Assembly: GCA_038025085.1 (NCBI GenBank)
Contig: CM076143.1
Span: forward strand, 50,352,501 to 50,416,500
Direction: 5' to 3'
DNA: 64,000 bases
Source of the DNA: Tetragonia tetragonoides
Taxonomy: Eukaryota; Streptophyta; Magnoliopsida; Caryophyllales; Aizoaceae
The notes under the pieces were generated by a model. That model made no database searches and had not been told where the DNA came from. It worked only from the letters and a program-made list of their open reading frames with translations. Shown piece after piece: positions 56,661 to 64,000 of the stretch (the first letter of the stretch is position 1; the number at the start of each line of letters is the position of its first letter). The translations under genes were made by a program, and so were the position numbers.

Positions 56661-58542
56661 CTACAAACCTGGAAATCTACCTTGACCATCATACTGGTTG
56701 CTTTGAAGATCTAGCCGCCATTGAATGCACCCATCCTCTAATTCATGAGGGTCTGGGGCTTTGCGCTTTCTCAAAATTTCATTCTTATCCTGAAATTCAC
56801 CCTTCTGTTCTAATACATTGTTACACGATTCAGAGGGATCACTAGCATTGTGCCTAGGGAAGAAACAAAACTCATGATTCTTAGCATATGGCTCAAAATG
56901 CTTGCCCCTTTCTTGATGACTGCTGGAACCACCATCTTTAGTTACATGAGTAGGCCCTTTTTCCACACTCGTACATGGATCAGAAGGACCCAACCGTAAA
57001 GATAAATCACAGATGCTTTCAGCAGCATTTCCATGAGTGACAACTGGTTCTACTTGCCTCGGCTCATCTGCTGCGATTATTGCACTTTCATGAGGTAGTA
57101 GGTTCCTTGTGCTAGCAAAACAAGAAGGCTGTCCAGCAGGCCAACCAACTGGCGTGCCAATAATTATATTGTTGGCATTTGAGTTTTGTAGTGACCGGAA
57201 TCTGTGCTGGGCCGACTCGTAATTCTGCAAATGGCTACCATAGTACAATGGATATACAGAACCGCCAGAGTTTAATGAAGTGTTAGATTCAGTTTCCGTG
57301 GAAGGCAATCGTTGAGGGAAGTTGGGCTGCACATGGTGGCCAGTATGAGTAGCAATGTAGCTGGTATTCGGAGCTGTTTGGCTATTAAAGGGTAAAGTAG
57401 AACTGGCCGTGTTTACCATTGCCGGCCTTGAAACAGTTAATTGATGGCTAGAGGGTGGTGGTGGTTGAGAATGTGGTCTTTGGTGATTAGTGGTTTGATC
57501 CACAGTTGCCGGAGCTGCTTGAGCAGATTCTTGGAACCTCGGGCTGAGATAACTTCTTGGGTTACTGTGCCGTTGGCTACGTGATGCCCTAACAGGAACA
57601 CAGCCGAGAACAAGGGCAGCTGACAGCAGAATTACATGGCGAAAGATTAATCATTTAGACTTACAGCCACCCATCTACACCATGTTTAATCAATCAATTG
57701 GGTATTGTGACCACTGACAAAGCTATGACAATCAACTTCACACAATGAGCAAAACCCTTCTGCTAAGTCCAAACCCCCACCCCCACAAACTCCCAATTTA
57801 GTAAGATGCAATTGAAAGAGATTGATAAAAGAAATTCCTTAAAAAAAACATCAAATTTATTCTTTGACATCACAGTGGAACTGGTAATGCACACACCCCA
57901 TATGAGACCAAAGCTCAGAACTTAAATTTAGCTTAGATCCAACAAGTGAAAACAAGTCAACAAACTATAATAAAAAAGAACTAACCTTCAATACATGGTT
58001 GTAGAAACTGGCCTGTTTCAGTACTCTCATCTCTTCTAATAATGGTGTCAACAGCATCATTTAGGCGTTCCCATAGAGTGTCACGATCCATATACTCAGC
58101 CTAAATCAATCAATAATAATGTACCCAAATGAGCTTATAAAACAGCTAAAAATAGGCAAAAGATCAATGAGTGTTTTAACACCCAACTTCACAAAGAGAG
58201 TTAAAAGAGACCTCAGAATTAGCTTTAGAGTACATAATTTCCTCAGCTTTGAAGACAACACGAGGGAGCTTCTCTTGCCATTCTCTGTTCTTTCTAGTAG
58301 CAGAACTGTGAGATTCAGTGACAGTTCTGTACAAACAAAAAAATAAAATGGTGGGCATTTTTCAAAAATTGAGAAAAATGAAATCAAAAAAAGGTCAAAT
58401 TTTTGGAGAGAAATTCATAGAAATAGGGAAATACCCAGAACCTGAAAATCTGTTGAATGATGGAACCTCTCATGGGTTGGTGTCTATCACTGTGCCAAGC
58501 CCTTCTAACGCACTCATAAGGCCTTGGACCTGGTCTAGGCAT
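56661..58542 (-). CDS. KIX8/KIX9-like: KIX-domain/EAR-motif adaptor, KIX8/KIX9-like
   Basis: Four minus-strand exons (58542-58442, 58326-58212, 58100-57986, 57619-56661) splice in phase to 429 residues. Exons 1-3 encode the N-terminal KIX-like domain (residues 1-85): MPRPGPRPYECVRRAWHSDR, QPMRGSIIQQIFR, ATRKNREWQEKLP, KAEEIMYSKANSEAEYMD, then DTLWERLNDAVDTIIRRDES and TGQFLQPCIEAAL. A long Ser/Pro/Gln-rich, probably disordered middle leads to an EAR repression motif DLSLRL at 315-320, and the C-terminus ends with an RKRKAPDP patch and WRLDL. In Arabidopsis, KIX8 and KIX9 bridge PEAPOD repressors to the co-repressor TOPLESS and limit leaf and seed size through meristemoid divisions; the same role is inferred. 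GA and CT microsatellites lie just upstream. A donor-like site close to the stop (CAAGGTAGAT) leaves a small chance of a further 3' exon. Confidence 0.85.
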
Positions 58543-58762
58543 CTTCTTTAATCAACCAAAAAAATAAAAATAAAAATACCAACCAACCAACACTTCAATC
58601 AACTGGGGCTCTCTTTTATCTCCTCTTTTTTTTTCTTTGCTTGGAAGAATACAGTGATAGAATAGAGAGAGAGAGAGAGAGAGAGAGAAAAGAGAAGACT
58701 GATAAGGAAGTTATTCTCTACATGGGGTTAGGGGGGGTTTGGGTTTCCCCTTTGGCGCACCT

Positions 58763-58804
<42 letters not shown>

Positions 58805-59622
58805 CTACCACTCCAGTCTCCTGTTGCTTTCGGACTTTTTAGGCTGAGCAGACAAGAGTATGAAGAGGGGGGGAATTGGAACGGAGGATGGGGGACTGGA
58901 CTGAGACTAGGGAGAGATGGGAGGATTTATTTTCCTGTGGGTTTTTCTTTTTAGTAATAACTGGTAAGTGTGCCAAATTCTCAAAATGGTACTCCAATTT
59001 AGATGGTCTTTTGGAAAAAAAAGTGTAGTTTTTTTTAACACTTACTTATTATATAAGACCGTGACACAGTAAAATGAGGTGACGTTATATAGATATAAGA
59101 GTGATTTATTATTTCTAAGTCATCTTTGATATTATTAAAATTACCGTTTCAGGCCTAGAACAGTCTTACACAATAATTATGTTCCTTATATTGCATACCA
59201 AATTATCTCTTATTGCTACTCCTTGGGTGCAATGGAGCAGTACAAGACATTTGGGGGGGGGAAAGGGAATTAAGGAAAAAGGGATTCTAAATACCTCTAG
59301 TGGAATTTAAACTTTGATAGTGGGTAAGGAAATCAAAATTCAAACCACTAGATCAACCAATGTTGGTTCCTAAATGTTTTACGTAGTCTTTTTATATTGT
59401 TTGGCTTTGTTTTTTGGGTAAGAACTATGCTTCATCAGTGCTAAATGGTAATGAGAGAAGAGTTTAGGGTGGATAATGTATGACGCATCTCCCAGTCATT
59501 TTAATCAATGATCTGAAATTTCTGGGATTGAATCTCATAATCAATGTTGTTTTCTTGTAATTTTAAAAGAAAATTTTATTAAGAAAAACTTATACTATGT
59601 CAACATATTAAAAATTGACTTA
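58543..59622. other. Upstream region of the KIX-like gene and spacer
   Basis: (GA)n at about 58661-58688 and (CT)n at about 58763-58803 lie within 270 bp of the start codon and are probably in the leader or core promoter (minus strand). Beyond 58950 is AT-rich spacer with worn dispersed-repeat text (TATATAAGACCGTGACACAG near 59052, AACAGTCTTACACAAT near 59159) and a SINE-like scrap with CACTAGATCAACCAATG near 59345. Confidence 0.5.
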
Positions 59623-59809
59623 TGCCCTGTTCTTTTCAACGGAATGGTGTGGGACGATGAGGAACGAAACGGAACGGAACGGCGAGGCGCGGATAATTCA
59701 AAAAAATGTGAGACAAAATGAAGTACAGAATGCGGAACGGAACGGAACGGATTGGAATGAAACGGAACGGAACGGAATGCAGCTTGGAATCGACGAAAAG
59801 AACAGGGCC
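59623..59809. mobile_element. MITE, GGCCCTGTTC family, TTA target duplication
   Basis: The best-preserved copy: TGCCCTGTTCTTTTCAACGG and CGACGAAAAGAACAGGGCC at the ends, TTA on both sides (59620-59622 and 59810-59812), ACGGA pentamers inside and a near-palindromic middle. 187 bp, non-coding. Confidence 0.88.
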
Positions 59810-59812
59810 TTA

Positions 59813-60841
59813 TTTACAGTTACAAATTAATCATAAACTTGATTTGCTGAGAAATTTCGACCAAAAATTACTTTTTTTAACATTTGCTAGTTTTTAAAAG
59901 CATTTTCTTTATCTTTCATTCTATGTCTTCTTCATTCCTTTTCTTTTCCAAGATAAATGAAGGTTATTGTCTTTCAAATGATGACCTAACATCCACTTTC
60001 CTTTTTTCTCTAAACTTGGCTATTGTTGTTGTCTTCCATGTTCTTAGATTGTCCACCTTCGTCACTTTCTTTCTCCCTACTTAGCTAAGAGCACCTTCTA
60101 ATACATTTCAAATTTGTTTATTCCCTATAAATTTTCAAAAATTTATTAGACAGTACGATTTATGACGCTACTTGACTTGTTCAAGTTGGAAAAAAGGATA
60201 ACACGAATAATAATTTTCATACATATAGAAAGGTTCACCTTGCTAGCATGATCCAAACCTGTTTGTCAACGACTCATCAATTAAAAAAACTCATGTCAAA
60301 GTCACTCCATAACTAGTCAAGATCCGCACATAAACAGATTTAGATTATACGCGCATAATGTAAATAAATTTATCTTTAATTTATATGTGGGGATATAACA
60401 TACGTGTTTAGTCTAACTAGAGCCCATATGTATAATTGAATAAATGTGAGCATTGTCTTATAGTTAATAATTTTGAGGGTCATTCTTGATGGGACATTTT
60501 TACACCCCACATCACCCAAACAACCCCCTCCCCTCCTCTCCCCCAAAAGATAAAGAAGAAAGCTTAAATAAAAAAAACATTAATAAAATAAAATAAAATA
60601 AACCATTGTCAATCAATGAGGTCAAATAAGATATATACTCGAGCATACCACACACATGTGGAGCAAGGGGGTTTGGTTGTTGGCTGGTCATAAAGGGCAC
60701 TCCCTACTAACTAAACTTCTTAGGCTTGACCTTAATTTTAATGTTTGGTTCAAATACACTATCTTACCAACCAAATTTCTAAATTTTCCAATATATGTCA
60801 AGTTAGCTAGTGAATCTTGTGAAATTGCTGCTAAGGGCTTA
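59813..60841. other. Intergenic DNA
   Basis: AT-rich, no gene. Small frames at 59884 and 60656 have no recognisable features; the second runs into the following MITE. Confidence 0.55.
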
Positions 60842-61175
60842 GGATATGTTCTTTTTTACTTATTAAACCTTATCCAATCAGTAAAAATCAGTGGCAAGAT
60901 CTTATCCAATCAGTGGGAATCAGTGGCTAGACTTTACTGAATAAGGGAGGATCAGTTGAAGGACCTTACTCAATCAGTGGAAATTAGTGGTAGGGCCCCC
61001 ATTCCTACTCACAGAATCAGTGGCAGGACGTTATTGAATCAGTGAGAATCAGTGAAAGGACCTCACCGAATCATTGGAAATCAGTGGCAGGACTTTACCC
61101 CATCAGTGGAAATTAGTGTCAGAACCTTACTCAATCAGTGAGAATTAATGGCAATAAGTGGAAAAGAACACATCC
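60842..61175. mobile_element. MITE with internal ~40 bp repeats, TTA target duplication
   Basis: GGATATGTTCTTTTTTACTT at the left and AAGTGGAAAAGAACACATCC at the right are inverse, flanked by TTA (60839-60841 and 61176-61178). The 334 bp interior is mostly repeats of AATCAGTGGnAnGACnTTAC. The best-preserved member of a three-copy family in this window. Confidence 0.88.
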
Positions 61176-61204
61176 TTAGTTTCAGAACTCGTTTTATTAT
61201 TGCT

Positions 61205-61325
61205 AGATTTGTAGCAAGTTTTACGTGAGACCAAAAAATAGGGTTACTATTTAGAATTGTAGAAGTCATTTACGATAAGAAGTGATACTTGTTTCACTAA
61301 AAAGTGATATACGTAAATACCCGTC
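61205..61325 (-). mobile_element. Dispersed repeat (reverse), ACTTG..GAGAC family
   Basis: AGCAAGTTTTACGTGAGACC, then AGTCATTTACGATAAG and TTTCACTAAAAAGTGATA follow the order of the 55336 copy read in reverse. Confidence 0.6.
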
Positions 61326-61466
61326 TTTCAATAAATGTAGGCCCATGGGGATGACCCATTTCCAATTATCACTTTTTCCCGAATAGTGAAAGCTTTCAAT
61401 TGTATGTGTGACCAGGGAACTAGCTGTGAAACAAAATTTAGCCATTTGACAACCACCACTTTGGAA

Positions 61467-61530
61467 GGACAGACCCTTTAAATGTGGATGGAGTTAAAGG
61501 ACAGACCCTTTAAATGTGGATGGAGTTAAA
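61467..61530. repeat. 32 bp tandem duplication
   Basis: GGACAGACCCTTTAAATGTG plus GATGGAGTTAAA occurs twice head to tail without visible mismatch. Confidence 0.95.
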
Positions 61531-61662
61531 TGTTAGCTTGGTGGTTAGAGAGTGAGCATGACCAATTGACCATACTTGCTTGTGTTTCATAATTACAGGC
61601 CCCTGCTAATTCTGTTTTTGACTATTTGCAGCAACACATTTGTATTTTATAGTGTAATTTTT

Positions 61663-61850
61663 TTTTTTTAACCACAAGTTCACTTAAGTTTTTTGGACAA
61701 CGCTAATCTTATTCGCATCGGGTCGGTCCACAAAGGGGTAAAGTGCTCCTACTAAATAATTTCTCTATTCACAAGATTCGAATCCTCGACCTTGCTTAAG
61801 AGATAAGAGTGCCGAACCATTTACACCAACCACTTATTGGTTTTTATAAT
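61663..61850 (-). mobile_element. SINE (tRNA-derived), minus strand
   Basis: Read on the minus strand: head AGTGGTTGGTGTAAATGGTT, A/B-box region with GTCGAGGATTCGAATCTTGT, body with GGAGCACTTTACCCC, and an A-run tail (TTGTGGTTAAAAAAAA). Complete in order; target duplication not evident. Confidence 0.7.
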
Positions 61851-62457
61851 GTACTTTGGGTTGCTCTCTTTTGCTAACTTAAGCTAGAATAAACCAAAAA
61901 TAAGAACCCTATCCCACCACGGATTTGATAGTGGGTCGATTGGAGTTTCACCATCAAGCTTCAAGTTTCTTTGGTCATGCATTGTTGTTAATCCCCTGAT
62001 TCAAATATTGCAAAGTTGAGAGACAACAGAACTTCTGACTAGTATGAATTTGGTTGATAAGGTCCGGAGCTGATCAAAAAATAGGTTTGGGCCAAACACG
62101 GACCCGATCTAACATGATTTTTAAGCCCATAGACAGGGCCGGTCTAATGAGACAAGTCCTTATCAATTTACACAATCTTACGTCTTACCCATACCCCCAT
62201 TTTCTGGACCGGATGGACGGGAGTCATCGCCGCCATGGGACAAGTCTGCCCTTGATCATCTAAATGGTAGTACCTTGAGATAAACAAGAAAAATGTACTG
62301 TACTTATTATCAAAATATAATAGGTGTACGCCCGCGCGTTGTACAGTTCGTGATTATTTATCCGGTGAAAACTAATTCAAGATTGAGGGAGTATATTCAT
62401 TTTCCCAAATAATTTTGCTATTTACACAAGACTAGCTAGAGGGGTGCCACCAGAGTG

Positions 62458-62892
62458 CTATGCATCAGTAGGCTGGATGTTACAACAAGCAGCAAAGGCA
62501 ACATCATCACCATCAATTCTATCAAGAGCCAAAACCAAGGCCATTGCAAAAGCACCATCAAAGCCAGCCTTAAGAATAAGACTAAAAACATCCCTTCCAA
62601 ACACTATGTTTCTTGTAGGGTCCACTTTTCGTTTGATGTGGGCCACTATAACCTTTGATGACGTGTCATGATTTGTGTCCATTGTTGATATGGTGCACGT
62701 TCTCTCACTGAAAGATCCCTCAATCTGGTACTCTGTTGGAGGGTCATCTTTGCCGTATAGTTGAACCATTACGTTAGACCGTCCTATGATCATTGATCTC
62801 CATATGTTGAAGATTGGTGGTTGTTGATGCTCATGACTATTATCTAGTTTCTCCCCTACAAAACCTTCCCATCGATGATGAAGTGTTGGCCT
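62458..62892 (-). CDS. LURP-one-related (LOR) protein, last exon only
   Basis: One minus-strand exon from a good acceptor (ATGGAACAG at about 62893-62901) to TAG at 62458 encodes 144 residues in phase 0. It has the C-terminal half of the Tubby-like LOR fold: LHHRWEGFVGEKL, PIFNIWRSMIIGRSNVMVQL, EYQIEGSFSERTCTI, KVIVAHIKRKVDPTRNIVF, GRDVFSLILKAGFDGAFAM, ALVLALDRIDGD. LOR proteins are plant-wide; LURP1 itself is needed for basal defence against an oomycete, and most paralogs have no known role. The first exon, which should hold a DGFTVYD/VFRVDSY-type block, was not found up to the window edge, so it is either more than 1.1 kb upstream or lost. Confidence 0.85.
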   Translation of the reverse strand, partial: RPTLHHRWEGFVGEKLDNSHEHQQPPIFNIWRSMIIGRSNVMVQLYGKDDPPTEYQIEGSFSERTCTISTMDTNHDTSSKVIVAHIKRKVDPTRNIVFGRDVFSLILKAGFDGAFAMALVLALDRIDGDDVAFAACCNIQPTDA

Positions 62893-64000
62893 CTGTTCCA
62901 TTGAAAGAGAAACAAAGGACATTTACTTTTTCAATATGATAACGATCGATGTCTTTCTATTTTTACTTTCATGTGCAATTTATATTAAAAAGTTTAACAC
63001 AAAAATTGTATGAGACGGTGGTCACTTTTTAGTGAAACGGGGTCAAATCTCATTTTATTCCTATGTTTTGGTCTCACACAAGACTTGCTCCTAGAGTATT
63101 GATCAAATCTAATAGTACATGTTAGAGATTGTATAACTGCAATATGATGCTTATGGTGGCCATGGGATAAAGTGTCATTGAATTTGTGCATCAACATATA
63201 TAGACATGGATTAATTTTGAAAATCACATACAAATATTGTACTCAATGGTCCATGGTAATATATAGGGTCTCATCTTGAAACCGCCTTATACGAGTTTTG
63301 TGTATATGTACTCAGTACTATGTAGTGTCTTGGACGTATAACCTCTCAACCAACTTCAGTTGGTGCTTAACATGCGGTACTTTTTTTTTTATTATCAACA
63401 TAGAACTATAGAATCTTTATTATCACCCATTCACATCATCATCACAAGTAGGTAAAAAAAAAAAAACAACAACAACTTTGAAACTTCCATTTATGGCCAA
63501 AGCGGTCATAGGGTCGTCAAATAATTGTACAATATGCAATCTACAAGATTATTTGCATGGACCACTTGAACTTTTTGATCTGAAATGAATACGTGCAGAG
63601 TTGTAGACAGCACAGTCCTGTATTCAATTCGATAGTATTTAGATCTAGCAAGTGCTTAGATATTGAGCTTACACGAGTTGAGTTATTTGATTACGACTCT
63701 GTTAAGTTACAACTTAATTTTTTTTAATTCAATAGGAAAAATATTTAACATAAAAGGCTCCACTCCATGATTTTAATAAATTTGGATAGATTCATCAAAA
63801 AAAAAAAAAAATTGGATAAAAAAGGAATGCACTCAAGTTCAAACCACTAGGAATATATATCTTACACGAAGTAATAGTTTAGAGGAATGTTATATAAGAC
63901 TTATATTTTCACATATATCCCTACTTTAAGGATTATGAACTCTTAAGTATAACTTCTTTCTAATCCAAATTAATTGGCAATGGGTGGAGTAACTTCCTTA
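62893..64000. other. Probable LOR intron or upstream spacer
   Basis: One dispersed-repeat copy lies at 62998-63093 (TTGTATGAGACGG, CACTTTTTAGTGAAACGGGG, TGGTCTCACACAAGACTTGC) and a partial one near 63268 (GGGTCTCATCTTGAAACCGC). The rest is AT-rich with no coding exon I can recognise. Confidence 0.5.
62998..63093 (+). mobile_element. Dispersed repeat, ACTTG..GAGAC family, short copy
   Basis: It contains the three ordered blocks TATGAGACGGTGGTCAC, TTAGTGAAACGGGGTCA and GGTCTCACACAAGACTTGCT, as at 55336, with the middle part missing. Confidence 0.65.

Larger units (their letters stand above)
61179..62457. other. Intergenic DNA with repeats
   Basis: It contains a reversed dispersed repeat (about 61205-61325), a 32 bp tandem duplication (61467-61530), a SINE (61663-61850) and GGGCCGGTC-type worn repeat text near 62090-62150. 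No gene. Confidence 0.5.

Noticed and set aside
58641..58954. Ser/Leu-rich frames upstream of the KIX-like gene
   Set aside because: They translate GA and CT microsatellites.
1..64000. CRISPR array, prokaryotic operons or viral genes
   Set aside because: No spaced direct-repeat array, no ribosome-binding-site-led gene strings and no viral gene families were seen; tandem repeats here are microsatellites, MITE interiors or satellite.

Overview
The window is plant nuclear DNA, AT-rich and from a eudicot. It has split genes with GT-AG introns, plant-only gene families (phytocyanins, a GH17 glucanase, a thylakoid-lumen protein, a KIX/EAR co-repressor adaptor, an MBD10/11-type protein, a LURP-one-related protein), long AAT/ATT microsatellites and dense MITEs. 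The repeat style (GAACT pentamer MITEs, long AAT tracts) makes me suspect Caryophyllales, but this is a weak inference. No organelle, bacterial or viral gene was recognised.

Layout. 1-13.9 kb is gene-poor: many MITEs (some nested), a foldback element, a dead LINE (6.8-8.8 kb) and SINE remnants. 14.1-21.6 kb (+) is an MBD10/11-like gene whose MBD domain is split by a ~6.3 kb intron. 22.7-24.3 kb (-) is an MPH2/TL16.5-like thylakoid lumen gene, convergent with it. 25.1-29.1 kb is another MITE and microsatellite block. 30.0-34.3 kb (+) is a GPI-anchored GH17 beta-1,3-glucanase-like gene with a SINE in its second intron. 34.3-48.4 kb (+) is a phytocyanin (blue copper protein) cluster: two close tandem paralogs (35.4 and 37.8 kb), a decayed third member (42.2-43.9 kb) and a diverged fourth (46.8-48.4 kb). 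A seven-unit satellite of ~314 bp (38.9-41.2 kb) lies inside the cluster. 50.3-51.2 kb is a nested-palindrome element. 56.7-58.5 kb (-) is a KIX8/KIX9-like gene. 62.46-62.89 kb (-) is the last exon of a LURP-one-related gene whose first exon I cannot find.

How the genes relate. They do not form a pathway or operon. The one functional cluster is the phytocyanin array, where the coding frame, the intron position (after the VGDxL motif, phase 1), the TATA region and the 3' flank are all shared between neighbours, so it grew by local segmental duplication. Exon borders were worked out by eye from GT/AG sites, codon phase and family resemblance; transcript data would be needed to confirm them. No convincing new multi-gene system was found. 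The most unusual items are the satellite inside the gene cluster, the nested-palindrome element, several MITE families with 3-bp TAA/TTA target duplications, and a LINE whose visible inactivating changes can all be read as G-to-A.
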